A stretch of 64,000 nt of DNA from the NCBI RefSeq assembly GCF_042242105.1, contig NC_092021.1, positions 6,746,355 to 6,810,354 of the forward strand, in the 5' to 3' direction. Shown piece after piece: positions 12,776 to 24,599 of this stretch. The stretch is from Pempheris klunzingeri. Lineage: Eukaryota > Chordata > Actinopteri > Acropomatiformes > Pempheridae. Numbering within the stretch: position 1 is the first letter of the stretch; each line of letters begins with the position of its first letter. The translations under genes and the position numbers were made by a program. The notes beneath the pieces are model-generated. The model had not been told where the DNA came from and searched no databases. It worked only from the letters and a program-made list of their open reading frames with translations.

Positions 12776-15700
12776 GTAAGCACTGATTGTTCATAATTTC
12801 TTTTGTGGTAACAATAGATGTTGTTTCACGGGCTTTTTGTCTCTTGAGGTTTGGTTGTAGCGTTTCTGACAGTTATGCTAACCACATTAGCACACGAGCA
12901 GCTTAGGCTAACGTTAAGACTGAGAAGCTAGCTTGTCTTCACGACTACAACGCAAATGTTTTCACAGTCGAATTAACTCACCTTACGAGTTAGCCCGTAA
13001 ATGAAGTGCCAACAAAATTAGACTTAATTTAAACAGAAGTGGTAGCTTTGGCGTCACTCTGCGTTCACCACTGCTATTAGCAGACAGTAGCTAGCTTGTT
13101 AGCTCACTTAAATGCCCAGATCCATGGTAAACATAACTACAGATAATACAACAATATGGTGATATTTAGGGTCTTATAACGTAAAGGTTTGTGCTGGGCT
13201 TGCTGTGTGACGTCCAGTACCCTTAGGAGTGACCGTTTACCTTAATAAATGTAGTAATATTCTAAGTTAAGTGACCTCTGCTATAACGTTAGCAAAGGTA
13301 GATGACAGTGATAACATGCATGGCAGGGCTGGTGGTGTAACGCTGCTAATGTCTGAGCGAATAATCTCTAAAATATACATCATGGATTGTCACGGAAAGT
13401 GACGAGAGCTTGATCTTGCTTTGCTTATTTTAGCTTCGAGCTTTAATAATACACCTGCATGTGTTTTCAACAGGCTCCAGGGGGCATCGCGACACCTCAA
13501 GTCTACGCTCAGCTGCTGGCTCTGTATTTACTTCATAATGACATGTAAGTCAACTGTGTCTGTCCTCAGTAGCTGACCAGGGCTTTTCTCAGCATAGACT
13601 CACTTGCAGCTTTCAGATTTTTTGCCTTAAGGGGAACACATATCACTGCTTATTCTTTTTTTTTTTTTTTTTTTAACTTCGGCAGTCCTTAAATTCAAAG
13701 CAGGGACATACAAGAATCTGAAATGTGAAATTCATGGTTAACAGGCAGGATGCCTCATTTCGTCTTTAGATTTGTGTGCTCTCTGTGACTCTTTTTTCCA
13801 CATATCATAGCTTATATGCACCTTAACAGCAAAAGACCTTAATCATCATCATTATCGGTCGTAGCATTAAATGTATATCAGCGCTACTATATAGAATGGC
13901 TTTTAATTCACTTCACCTCCCACTGTAGCTGATTGAAGTGGATGGATTTGTAAATGAAACCTTGAGTTTGATAATGAATATGTTTGTGTGACAAACTACA
14001 CTAGGTACCTGACGGCTATTCAGTTGTGTTACTGCTCACCCTTTGTTCTATTGCTGCCTGCAGCTGCGACTTTATTCAGTGTATTGTCTGACTTACTGAT
14101 GTGGGCCCAACAGGAACAATGGCAGGTATCTTTGGAAACGGATTCCCCAAGCAATAAAATCGGTAAGCATGTTAGTATGTCGGCACAGCTAAGAAAAGTG
14201 CTACTGAAACCCATTTTAGTATCCTACATGTAATTGTCCTGCCTATGCCGCTTTACTTAGTGACCATATTTACCAACTCCTAACTTCAGCTTGTAAAAAT
14301 ATGGTTCACATCAACATCCAATGGTAATTCCACCTGAGAACGCTGGTATACTTGACTTGACAGTAAATAATAAGTCTGACAAGCAAATGAATTAGGATTA
14401 ATCATGTTGCACACACCATATTTAAAAGTTAAATAAATATTTAATCATCACAATTTTTTACTCCTCCCTGACCTAGTTGTTTTAAAAACATAATAGTAAT
14501 CACGTTTTATTATTAACACATGAAATTGCCATCTTGAGTTGTCTGCATAAACACTGGTAAGTCATAACCACTGCAAAACTGGCCATCACTGTCTTCTGTC
14601 GCACAACAGGTTTGAAAATGGGCAGAAATGTAACCACTATGATTTAATACTCTGAGTATGTGGGTGTGTTTGCTCTTTACAGTAGCATTAAAACCGCTGC
14701 CTTGTCAAGTGTAGCATTCTGAGAGTTTTTGAAATGCTTCTCCTCTTGTATGCAGGCAAACCCTGAATTGGCAGCTATATGGGCTGTCGGCCAACGCATT
14801 TGGCAGCGAGACTTTCCAGGAATCTATACAACCATCGCAGCGTATCAGTGGTCAGAGAATATCCTTCCGGTCATGGAGGCCCTTCGAGGTAACAGCAAAA
14901 ATCATGTCTTGTCTAACCTTCCACTCTCGTTACTTAGCCTGTCATTTAGCCTTTTACATTCTGAAAACACTTCTCAGTGATATTTATATGATTAATACAT
15001 TTGGCTCGCGGAATATCCCGTCGTGACATTGAAGTGAATTAGATATTTACATTTGCTCAGCATGATTTAGAATTACAGTCAGCAGGGGGCACCAGCTGAA
15101 CACATTTTTAACTGTGATGCAACCCAGCAACATGGGGAAATAACATATTGGAACATTAAGGGATGGAAGTTGACTAATTCTAACACTTTTTCACTTCCAG
15201 CAGTGTGACATATCAGCGTGGTGAAGGCTAGTTACAACACAATGCTGTAAAGGAGATATCAGCTCACATGTTCACACATTTACACCGATACTTGATCATA
15301 ATGTACGTGAACATCTAAACAAATGTGTCTGGAGTATACATGCTACCTTCTGACATCAAATACATTATTCTGAGAAACTTTAGGTGAAATTATTGCCATC
15401 ATGCTCACAATTGTAGGGTCATCTGGGTCATGTGATGGTTACCTAGTGCAAGAGTTTAAGAATAGCTTCTCCCTCATGTTTACGGTACTTCGTGTTGATC
15501 TGCCGTGGATGCTGACATACAGCGTGTCATAAGACACTTGAGCAACTGTTGATGATTATTTCTTGGTGGATGCGGTGTATGTAGGAATTGCGTGTTGACT
15601 AAGTAAGGACCCCAATATCATTTTGAAGTATATCTCAATAACCGCTACCACAAGCAACTGGCAAGCAAAGATGTCAACACAACTGTGTCTGTTGATACTT

Positions 15701-18700
15701 TTATTAATGCATTGCACAAAAAAACTGGAATGTTTCAGCCTTAGGCCTTCCTCAGTGTTACTGAGGTTCACAAGTGGCAAGACCCAACTCTGTCGTGGTC
15801 ATAAATCTGCCATGAAAATATAAAAATTAGAAATATAACACCTAATGGGCATCAAAAAGTAGGTGGGAGTCCAGGTGATGTCTTAGAATTTCTCAATTTG
15901 TCTGACAGACAGAAGGTCACAACATATTTTGAAAGAAACTCAGAAAACAAAACAATCTTGGAAAATCATTTGCCAGAAAATGATTTGACTTTGTAATGTA
16001 ATAATGATGATTTTTTTTGTTGATTAATGTCATTGGTTGACTTAGATTTAATGTCAAAGGTACTTGGGGGGAAAAAACCATAAAGTTAATGAAGTAAACA
16101 GAGTACATTATATAAATAGAAAACTAGGTAAATGACAACAGTTCAAAGAATCTAAAATGGTCAAAACAACACAGAAGTCACAGCATGTTGACATTGACTT
16201 GTTTACCAATGAGCTCCATCTCTCAGGTGGTCACATGGCCCCTGGTTGTCTCTGCTCAGTCCACCACCTCTGTCACTGTGTCTGAGAGAGGGGACACAGT
16301 GCCCACTGGGACACGTGACACATGCAGCACTGGTTAGGAGGGGCCATTTCTGTGAAAAGATCCCAAGGCAGCAAGCAGGCAGGAATGTGTGCTCTGGTTG
16401 GTGGAAAGGATCGGATGTCACCAGCTGTGAGGGCTGGTATAAAGGACAGAGCTGCTAGCTTTCAGCCAGAATAGATATCAGCCTTTCACAAGTGACAGCA
16501 CACATCAAGGATAAGTTTGGAGAGTCAGCCTTTTATTTTTGTCTTTTTGAAAGCAAGTGTGCAAGTTAATAGTTTGAAAATTAAAAAAACATACTGGTCT
16601 AACTGTAGGCAGACTTTTCCACCATGGACGTCCAGAGGACAGGATCTATGGTTCGGCCCCCAAGCCCCATGGATAGCCTCGAGAAGCAGCTGAGCTGCCC
16701 CATCTGCCTGGACATGTTCACCAAACCTGTGGTCATCCTGCCTTGCCAGCATAACCTGTGCCGCAGTTGTGCCAGTGACCTCTATGACTCACGCAACCCG
16801 TACCGCTTTTCTGGTGGCGTCTTTCGCTGTCCTACCTGTCGGTTTGAGGTTGTGCTTGACCGCCATGGTGTGCATGGACTCCAGCGCAACTTGTTGGTAG
16901 AAAATATTATCGACATCTATAAGCAGCAGCAAGAAGGCAGCGGCAGTGGAAGCACAGAAACCAACCTGAAGCCAATAGAATCCAAAGAACCGATGTGCCA
17001 AGAACACGAGGATGAGAAAATCAACATCTATTGTATGACCTGCCAGGTACCCACCTGCTCCATGTGCAAAGTCTTCGGCCAGCATAAGGACTGTGAGGTG
17101 GCACCTTTACCAAGTGTTTACCAGGCCCAGAAAGGTGAACTGAGCAATGCGATCGATACCCTGGTGGCCAGCAATGGGCGCCTGCAGGCCCTGCTCAACC
17201 AGATGGAAGATGCCTGTCGTGCTGTGCAGGACAATGCTCAGCGTGCTAAACAAGGACTCGCTGAACGCTTCGACCTGTTATATGCTGTCCTAGAAGAGCG
17301 CAAGGCCATTCTACTAGAGCAGATTGGTAAAGAGCAAGATGAAAAGGTGGCAGCTCTGCGGGCACTGGCCCAGCGTTACGGTGAACGACTGCAGGCTACT
17401 TCAGAGCTCACAGATACGGCTGTGAGGGCACTGGAGCAGGGTGGCGCTGCTGAGTTTCTGTTAGCCTCCAAGGGCCTCATCACGCAGACCAAAGATGCGG
17501 CTAAAGGCTCACAGGGAGACGAGAGGCCAGAGCCAGGCTTTGAGAAGATGGACCACTTCACTCTGGCAACAGAGCATGTTGAAGCAGTCCTGGCAAAAAT
17601 GGACTTTGGAGTGGGTGACAATGATGAATTTGAGGATGCGGAGGAGGAGGAGGAGGAGGAGGAAGAGGAGGAAGAATAATGGAGGAAAAAGTAGTTATGG
17701 ACTTGTGGAGAATACTGTGATGCGTTCTTTTGAAGGTGTTTTGACAAGTGGTTATGGCAGGGACATTTGATGGTGGCAGTGATATAAAGTTACGGCAGAT
17801 GTGCACAAAAATAACTTGCCCTACTTTGAGTGCAATATTTAATTTCAATGTCGTATTCGTACCTTTTCTTAACCTCTTTTTATACTTTTGTACTTCTAAG
17901 CCAGTTAAATGGAAAAGTAGGTCTAGATAAATGTCAGTATAGAATGTTGGAAGATGGATTGCTCATCATTTTCCTCACATGTAGTTATGGAAATAGTTAT
18001 TTGTGTTTCTCTCACTTTGTCCAAATTTGTGTTGAATTGGTGACCAGCTGATCTGCCTGTACCCACCAAATCTGTCTTTTAATGGAACATGGAATAAAGC
18101 TGCATGAAGTTAAGCATCTATTTGATTTATTGGTAATGTACGTTTACTTATTACGTATTATTTTGGTCGTATAGGTTTTCCTCTAAGTGTTTCCATCAAA
18201 ATATCCCCAGTCTGTTGCTGTTCTTACTTGGCAATGGGCTGTATTTAAAAATAAAAGCCCTTGCCATGTCCTGTCTGCTTTGCCTTTGCTGGTGAAAAGT
18301 GGGGGGCTATTTTTAAGAGGCGAGGAATGATAGCTGCCCTGGAATAGACTCTCAGGGAAGGACAGAGGACAGGCCAGGTCCTGTTTCTTCTCCATAAAAC
18401 TCCCATCCTCCCACTCTCGGACGTCTTGCTCAGCAGCTCCAACCCAACTCAGAAAGGCCGGTCCAGTTGCTGCACGAGTCATCTCCTAACGGTCAAGAGG
18501 CCATGGTAAAAATACATGTCTGCTGGGGGACTGGGTTACAGAAAGCCCCTTGAGATGACCTGCTCAGCTGTGTTGAGAGCGTCGTTTCTTTTTTTAATAC
18601 GCAGCCAGTCAGGTGCAAGGATGTTGTTCCAGCACAAGAAACTGTTTTATGACGTGTGAAATATGGTTCACTTTTCACAGATGGGGGGTTTTATATTTCA

Positions 18701-21700
18701 TAAAGACGGGGTTTCGGTTTCCTCTGTAGTCAATAGTGACACATCACAAACAAAGCAATAGTATTTCATCCTCATTTCTTTGTAACTACTCCTTTAAAAC
18801 AGTTTTCTGTAATCACCCTAGTGTCTAAACAAGGCCTGCAGATATTACTCTACAGCAATTACTTTGATTAAGACATAATAGAATAAATATTAAGTACCTT
18901 CCAACACATCTGATAAATAAACTTTGGCTCTACATAGTTTTCCAAGCTAATATTTTCTGTCCTTCCTCCTGTTTTTCGACAAGTACAATAACAAGGGGAA
19001 CAGGAAGCCTCTTGGATGGCAGAATGAGAAAGTGCTTTCAACAAATCTCCGGCCTTCCCCTCACAGCTGTCTTTTCTCATCCCACTTTGTTATTGTTACT
19101 GCTGCTAGCTGCTGCAACAGGCTGGAGGCTGACTGTTGGTACACACAACCCGTTGCTAGGCTATAAAACACTTAAGGCCACAACCCTGAGGCATTTATGT
19201 GATAGCTGCAGGAGCAGCAGCAAACACATGCCGGCGAGCGCCCTGTCACTCTTAAAGGTATCTCTCAGCAAACTGCTGCACCACGTCAAGTTGTGCTTGA
19301 TAAATAGGGCAGCTTTGACGTTTGGGATGCCTGAGCCAGTGCCTGCTGATAAAGACCTCAGTGGTTCGTAGTGTAAGCACTTCACCGCTTATAGCGTCCA
19401 TGCTTCATCTCACGCATGTCTCATTCAGCACGATCTATAAAGTATTCTTGATTAGATCTTAAGTTCACATTTATTTTAGCTTAAAAGTTCAACAGTGATC
19501 AAATCAAAGGTTCCCTAACAACAAAATGCATCCGACTGGAAAAGAGTACAGATCTCTGTTACACCTCCACCTCTGCTCCACCTAAACATCTAACCACCGT
19601 AAGCTTTACTGGATATATATTTACCTTTTTTTATTTATTTTTATTACAACCTTTGGTCCCCTTGTTGTAAAGCTTTTTCAATAAAGTTATTTTAGAAAAA
19701 CTTAAATTCAAGATGGCACCAGAGATAACAGAAAAAGGGGCTCATTCTTGGTTTATTCATTGGTCATTGGACCAAACTCTTTTATGGATGTCAGTTTTAG
19801 AGCCACATCAAAGGCCAAAATGTGGCCCACGGCGGACGAGTTAAGGCTTGTCTTTAGCCTCGCCGAATGCCTTTTGCTCCGCGATGTCAAACTGGAGCAG
19901 GTGTTGATGACTTGCGGCTCCTACCGGCCAGTTTAAAGTAGAGAGGAGTCAACAGTGAGAATCATCGCACCCACAAGTGGTCGTTCAGCCTACAGGCATA
20001 AATGTGCACAAAATATTAGACTGATCAGTCCAGCAGTTAGAGAGGTTACCTGCTGACAGGCAGATACACACATGACAAACACGTGATCCTCTGCCCCCCC
20101 ACCCCCCAGGTTATGCCTGGCTGATGACAAACCGTCGATGCTAAAAGCAATTAAAGGCAAAGACAACCCAGATTTTTTGTTCAAAATAATTGAAGTTGAT
20201 TTTCACTCCAAGCCATCTCCTGTCTGTGGTTAATTTGTTAGTGAGAGATGAAAAAGCACTGGAAAAACATGAAACATGCAGACCTCACCTGTGATGGCTA
20301 ATGATCGTAGCAGAGTGCTTTATTTGGCTTCAAAAGCCCTGCCTGTCACTCCTGATTAATTGTCATACAGTAGAGAACCTCCAGTGCTGTTGCTAATTAG
20401 CAACTTTGTTTACAAGAAACATGACTCCCCAATACCATGTTAGAATCACAGCAACATACTGTTCCTGTGTGTTCAAGTTCTCGGTAAGTTGCACTTTACA
20501 TAGAATCGGAGCACAGTTTTAGCACGTATGCACACCATATGTTTCCATGTCGTGCTGATGTTGTCTGTGGCTCGTGTGTCCTTCACAGAGAGCACACGGC
20601 AAAGGGCGTACAGCCTGGTGGCCCAGGCGTACACTTCCATCGCCGCGGAAGACTTCGCTGCCTTTGTGGGATACTCTGTGGAAGAGGCCGTAAAGGGTAA
20701 GATTTCATTTTACATCAACAATCCTCACAGGACACGTTAAATCACCACTGTTATCGCCCATAAAGAATTCAAAAGAGTTTTTTTTAGTGAGAAAAACAGA
20801 TGTGTTACTGCAGTATTTCCACAGGGGTTTTGTGCAGTTAATTTCCTTTTATGTAGCCACTCACACATGCACTGATGATATTTTCTTCGCCTCTCCCACC
20901 TCTGTCTTTCCCCTCAAAGGGGTGGTGAGTCAGGGCTGGCAGGCAGACCCCGCTACCAGGATGGTGATGCCCAAAAAGCCAGGTAGGTGGCAGTGTTACT
21001 CCTTTTAATCTGTACCCAGCATCCGCCAGCTGGTCCGTTGCCCAAACTGTTTTCTCTCCACGAGCGATGCTGCACCCACCTTCCTGCTGCTCGTCCTCTA
21101 AAACTTTATTAGGCACACTGTAAAATGTTGAGAGCAGGGATTTAGGAGTCATTTTAATCTCAATGAAAGACGGATTACTTTTTCTTTTTCCTAGAATATG
21201 CTCACATTTTGGATTTGCTAAATCTCCCTTGTCTAATGTGCATCTTTTCCCAAACTTCCCTCATGTGGTGTCTTTCCACTCTCCAGTGCTCCCTTATTTT
21301 GTCAAAAGTTTTATCACGTCATCACATTGTCCTCGAACCCAGAGTGTCGTGGATTGATCCACCCAGTAGAGGAAAACTAGTGATTTATGCTGATTTAACA
21401 GTCGGAGGGATGGTTGCGGTCTGTCCTCCGCTCTATAATCATCGGACACAACTACTGAAGCATCTGCTTTGCACATGTCCAGCACAAAACGCTGACCCAC
21501 TCACCATTAAGCCTCGTGTGCCTGCTCCCCCTCCTCCACAGCGCCACCGGGACTTAATGGTGCTTTGTTCATTTTGGTTAATGAGTGGATCACTCGCAGG
21601 AAATCACTCTGGTTGGGGTACATGTAAAGCGTTGTAATGATATCCAGGCTGTCTCACAGTCTCATGGGGAGACTCTGTAGGTAGTGTTGTTAAACAGGTC

Positions 21701-22010
21701 CGGGGTGGTAGTGGGGTGGGGGGGCGGGCAGCGAGCTCACATGTCGACAGTGTGGTGAACTTGAAACTTGTGGCCTGCTGAGTGCCTCTGAGTTGGAGCA
21801 TGCGGACTGTAGCCACCAGGTTCAAGCTGCGGAGATGTAAGAAGATCGATAGCACTTGGCACAATGAGGATTCCCCCTCTGACTCAACTTCTCCTCCTCT
21901 GCGTCTCTCTGCTCTCCTCTCTCCTGACAGATCCTCCCCCCGTGTCTTTGGTTCCAAATGAGCAGCAGTTGGCCAGACTCACTGACTACGTGGCTTTCCT
22001 CGAGAACTGA
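12704..22010 (+). CDS. cops8: COP9 signalosome subunit 8 (CSN8), seven coding exons
   Basis: CSN8 is the smallest PCI-type subunit of the COP9 signalosome, the nuclear/cytoplasmic complex that removes NEDD8 from cullin-RING ligases. Coding exons are 12704-12775, 13474-13544, 14114-14162, 14756-14888, 20589-20696, 20920-20982 and 21931-22010. All junctions are GT/AG and the phases join to 576 bases, i.e. 191 residues plus stop. Diagnostic stretches match vertebrate CSN8: [70 protein letters not shown], and the C-terminal [17 protein letters not shown]. The start chosen gives [17 protein letters not shown], colinear with the known N-terminus. The product is about 18 residues shorter than the 209-residue human protein, lacking the linker between the MVMPKKP-like segment and the PNEQQ segment. 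Intron 4 carries a nested gene. Identification is very secure; exon edges were read by eye. Confidence 0.96.
13474..13544 (+). CDS. cops8: cops8 coding exon 2
   Basis: The exon starts after a TTTTCAACAG acceptor and encodes [20 protein letters not shown] followed by HND. It ends with AT of a Met codon split across a GTAAGT donor. Confidence 0.94.
14114..14162 (+). CDS. cops8: cops8 coding exon 3
   Basis: This 49-bp exon encodes [16 protein letters not shown] after completing the split Met codon. It is flanked by a CAACAG acceptor and a GTAAGC donor. Confidence 0.93.
14756..14888 (+). CDS. cops8: cops8 coding exon 4
   Basis: The exon encodes [20 protein letters not shown] and continues to MEALR, the centre of the PCI-like helical repeat. 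It ends with the first base of a Glu codon before GTAACA, and the 5.7-kb intron that follows holds the MuRF gene. Confidence 0.94.
16094..16206. promoter_or_regulatory. Paired FoxO/forkhead consensus motifs upstream of the MuRF gene
   Basis: GTAAACA occurs on the plus strand at 16094-16100 and as its complement TGTTTAC at 16200-16206, roughly 235-345 bp upstream of the TATA box. Mammalian MuRF1 is a well-known FoxO target in muscle atrophy. A 7-bp motif can occur by chance, so function here is inference. Confidence 0.3.
16422..16443 (+). promoter_or_regulatory. E-box plus TATA box of the nested MuRF gene
   Basis: A TATAAA box (16438-16443) sits 11 bp downstream of a CAGCTG E-box (16422-16427), the class bound by myogenic bHLH factors. 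The pair is about 180 bp upstream of the MuRF-type ATG, so transcription likely starts near 16470. The arrangement suggests an independent muscle-type promoter rather than dependence on cops8. Confidence 0.55.
16624..17679 (+). CDS. MuRF-family muscle RING-finger E3 ubiquitin ligase (TRIM63/54/55 group, possibly fish trim101), intronless
   Basis: A single uninterrupted 351-codon frame. MuRF proteins are sarcomere-associated E3 ligases that ubiquitinate muscle proteins. Domains in order: a C3HC4 RING at about residues 25-72 (Cys25, Cys28, Cys41, His43, Cys46, Cys49, Cys69, Cys72); the MuRF-specific linker [17 protein letters not shown]; a B-box2 at about 125-160 ([14 protein letters not shown], then [18 protein letters not shown]); a coiled coil at about 165-270; a COS-like region ([24 protein letters not shown]); and an acidic Glu-rich tail made by a GAG/GAA repeat at about 17638-17676. 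Length is close to human MuRF1 (353). The segment between the RING halves is shorter than in MuRF1, so the exact paralogue is uncertain. The ATG is preceded by CCACC, a good Kozak context. Mammalian MuRF genes have several introns; this one has none and lies inside cops8 intron 4 on the same strand. Confidence 0.93.
   Translation: MDVQRTGSMVRPPSPMDSLEKQLSCPICLDMFTKPVVILPCQHNLCRSCASDLYDSRNPYRFSGGVFRCPTCRFEVVLDRHGVHGLQRNLLVENIIDIYKQQQEGSGSGSTETNLKPIESKEPMCQEHEDEKINIYCMTCQVPTCSMCKVFGQHKDCEVAPLPSVYQAQKGELSNAIDTLVASNGRLQALLNQMEDACRAVQDNAQRAKQGLAERFDLLYAVLEERKAILLEQIGKEQDEKVAALRALAQRYGERLQATSELTDTAVRALEQGGAAEFLLASKGLITQTKDAAKGSQGDERPEPGFEKMDHFTLATEHVEAVLAKMDFGVGDNDEFEDAEEEEEEEEEEEE
17680..18115 (+). 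other. 3' UTR and poly(A) signal of the nested MuRF gene
   Basis: The region follows the TAA stop and ends just after a canonical AATAAA at 18093-18098. It shows that the nested gene has its own 3' end inside the cops8 intron. No long A-tract follows the signal, so no fresh retrocopy tail is visible. Confidence 0.6.
20589..20696 (+). CDS. cops8: cops8 coding exon 5
   Basis: The exon encodes [20 protein letters not shown] through VEEAVK. Of two tandem AG acceptors, the first (20587-20588) is the only one that keeps the frame. Confidence 0.93.
20920..20982 (+). CDS. cops8: cops8 coding exon 6
   Basis: The exon encodes [20 protein letters not shown] and ends in a split codon at a GTAGGT donor. 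In mammals extra residues follow this point; here the next in-phase exon is the terminal one. Confidence 0.92.
21931..22010 (+). CDS. cops8: cops8 terminal coding exon 7
   Basis: The exon encodes [20 protein letters not shown] and VAFLEN, then TGA at 22008-22010. The acceptor is CTCTCCTGACAG. The C-terminal helix matches CSN8 almost residue for residue. Confidence 0.95.
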
Positions 22011-22610
22011 TAACCCACCACTGCCACCCTTTATTTTATTTTATTTTTTTCGCTCGCTTGGTACAGAGGGAGAGTCCAAGTTTGGATAGACTCTTCATCC
22101 TTCCTGCTTCCTGCAAAGACCCACTCCCCGATAAAGACGTACCAAAAACACACCCATCATCTTGCATGAATGCTGCAAGCTCCTCTCCAAGATCTGCCTG
22201 TGTGTGTGTTCATTGACTCGTATAGCAACATTTCTAATTCATACGGCGAGAACTGGTTCACTTTCGGCCACATTGTTGTACCATATTTGTTTTTTGTTCT
22301 CTGTGTTCTCTGCAAACCCACCTGATGTATACACGTGGGCCTGATTTTCAAAGGAAGGAACTGCAGGAACTCTGTTTGTCGTCCCTGTCACTATGTTTTT
22401 ATTGCTAACCTAGCATACAACAGAAATAGACCCAACTAGTATGTACAGTACATTCATTGTGTTTTAGCACTTGAAGGTTGCCTTGAAACAAACTTAGTCA
22501 GGAAACAGAAGTCTCAGCACGCATGCATCACCGTGTGAGTTTCAGTCCTCAGACCTCATGTTTTCAATGTTATGTTTTGACTGGTGAATAAATATTTTGC
22601 TGTTTCTAAT
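22011..22610 (+). other. cops8: cops8 3' UTR with poly(A) signal
   Basis: Sequence downstream of the TGA has no further coding content and reaches a canonical AATAAA at 22587-22592, followed by a T/G-rich stretch, giving a 3' UTR of about 0.6 kb. Confidence 0.65.
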
Positions 22611-24251
22611 CTAGTATTTCTTTTATTGAGGAGTTTGGTTTCAGGTCTGTCTTTACAGAGCAGGCTGGGCTCAATCGACAATGATGAATATTTATTATAT
22701 ATGGACTCGGGGAAGGGGAGAGGGGGCTTGCTGTGGCCTGGCATTGACATTTCACATAAATGGAATGTGGATTATGTGTGAGGGAGCGTTTTCTTGCTGT
22801 TATCACGGCCACATGAGGCCGCCAGGTACCTCAGGTGATTAGAGTTGCTGTAATATCAGTAAGTCCACAAACTTTCAGGATTGTTGCATGACCAAAACCA
22901 GCAGATTACTTTTAAAGGAGTATTTTTATACCTGGATCATGTATTTAAAACTAGATATAATTTTACATTTTCTATAAATATAAAATTAGGTTTTGAATAT
23001 CTTTAATCCATCTTTAATTCCATCCTGTTGTCAGACTCTGAGCCTGCCTTTGGCGAAAACAAGCACTTTCGCAGCTTGCTCTACGCCTGCCGGCTGAGCC
23101 GTCTACTGGACCGATTTCAAAACATTTTGTACATATTAGTCATTTAGACACAAAAAAATGTACGACTAAGGCCCAGGTTTAACTTTCCTGTTACTGCTAA
23201 GGTTTAAAATTGCTATGTGGATTTTGTGGTGCTTGTTTCAGTAAGTCATTGTAGAGTATTACCTTAAAAATGAATCCTCTCTGAAGCTCTGATTAACTTG
23301 TTCGCATCATAAAGAAATGATGGATATTTTCTTCTATGAAGGCATGTCTGGCTGCCATCTGCTCATCAGTGCGACGAGTCTAATCACGACTGCTTTCTTT
23401 TCTAGTCTTTGCATGCTGGTTTGAAGAACAATTTGAACCATACTCCGCTTATTTACTTTGAGGTCATTTGATCTGTAGTGCTGCTCAACATTAAAAAGGA
23501 AGTGGCAGGCTTATGATGTGATTTAGCGTGAAGCCACGTACATTAGGGCCTGACTGTGGAGGCGAGGAACTCATTTATTTCATGATATGGTTTGCTTTGT
23601 TTTCAAAATGGCCCTTTGGAGATGAGTGCAAACACGGAAATTGCCATTTTATTTACATTTGCTGCGCTGGTTCTCCCTTGTTAAGGCTATTTTAGTGACA
23701 ACCACATCCTCCCATATGTAAATGAAAACCTCTTGGATTGTTTTTCATTGATCTCTCATATTTGGTGAACAGGGCTTCCCCCCCCTCAGTGATGTATAGA
23801 GTGCATGTGTTTGCTCTACCAACACGTGGTGACTCAAAGCCATGTCCAGACATGTGTTGAACCAGCGCTGGCCTCATGACTTCACCGCGTGCCAGAGTCA
23901 CTCAGCAGGAGCGTGAGAAGATAACTGAGCCCCTCTGTGTCCCCGATGACCTCCAGTCTGTCTCACCGCTGCTAAATTTGAACACAGATGCACATGCACA
24001 GAACTATTGGACTGATGAAATGCTGGGCTGGAGTTGCAAAGTCTGTGTTCAAACAGAGATTTGAAGTATGTGTGTCCAGTGTGGGCTCATACATGCTGTT
24101 TGCGAACATGCACAACGTAAGAAAAATGACAAACGACACGATCCGGGTCTTATAAAAGCTCTGATAAACGTACAACAGACTTTAATAAAGTGTCATAGAA
24201 TATATCAGCCATCTGCAGCATCATTTTTGAATGTGTTTTCATGTTATGTAT
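22611..24251. other. Intergenic, no gene seen
   Basis: No supported feature between the cops8 poly(A) region and the tRNA gene. Confidence 0.55.
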
Positions 24252-24325
24252 GGCCGGTTAGCTCAGTTGGTTAGAGCGTGGTGCTAATAACGCCAAGGTC
24301 GCGGGTTCGATCCCCGTACGGGCCA
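24252..24325 (+). tRNA. tRNA-Ile (anticodon AAT)
   Basis: This 74-base sequence has the GGCCGGTTAGCTCAGTTGG 5' half (A box TTAGCTCAGTTGG), an anticodon loop with AAT in CTAATAA, and the B box GGTTCGATCC, ending ACGGGCC plus discriminator A. It appears to equal the vertebrate tRNA-Ile(AAT) consensus as I know it. No intron. Downstream there is only a TTT run rather than the usual four or more T for Pol III termination. It stands alone between cops8 and col6a3. Confidence 0.95.
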
Positions 24326-24599
24326 AATTTCTCCTACATCATATAGCATTAACAGTTTGACCAATGTGGACATTGTGCTACATAGAGTCTAAGTTACTGT
24401 GCACCACTGGTGAAGCGTCATCTTCTGCAGTGCTTTCTCGTAGATTTAGAAGTCATGAATTACAAATTACTATTACTTTTGCATCATCATTATTGTTTAT
24501 CGTTTTAAAGTTTTCTGCTTTGTTTCATTTCAGCTGGTAAAAGTGGGCCAGGGAGCCAGAGTGGGCCGGTCATGGTGGGACAGTACAATTATTCTACAT

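Larger units (their letters stand above)
14889..20588 (+). other. cops8 intron 4 hosting a nested gene
   Basis: This 5.7-kb intron begins GTAACA and ends CTTCACAG. Apart from the MuRF-type gene and its flanks it holds no recognisable coding sequence. Around 15690-15770 there is a phrase (CTTAGGCCTTCCTCAG on the plus strand) that I associate with fish interspersed repeats, but I cannot name a family. Confidence 0.7.

Noticed and set aside
17376..17848. Minus-strand open frames with poly-Ser or poly-Pro opposite the MuRF gene
   Set aside because: They are shadows of the GAG repeat coding for the acidic tail.
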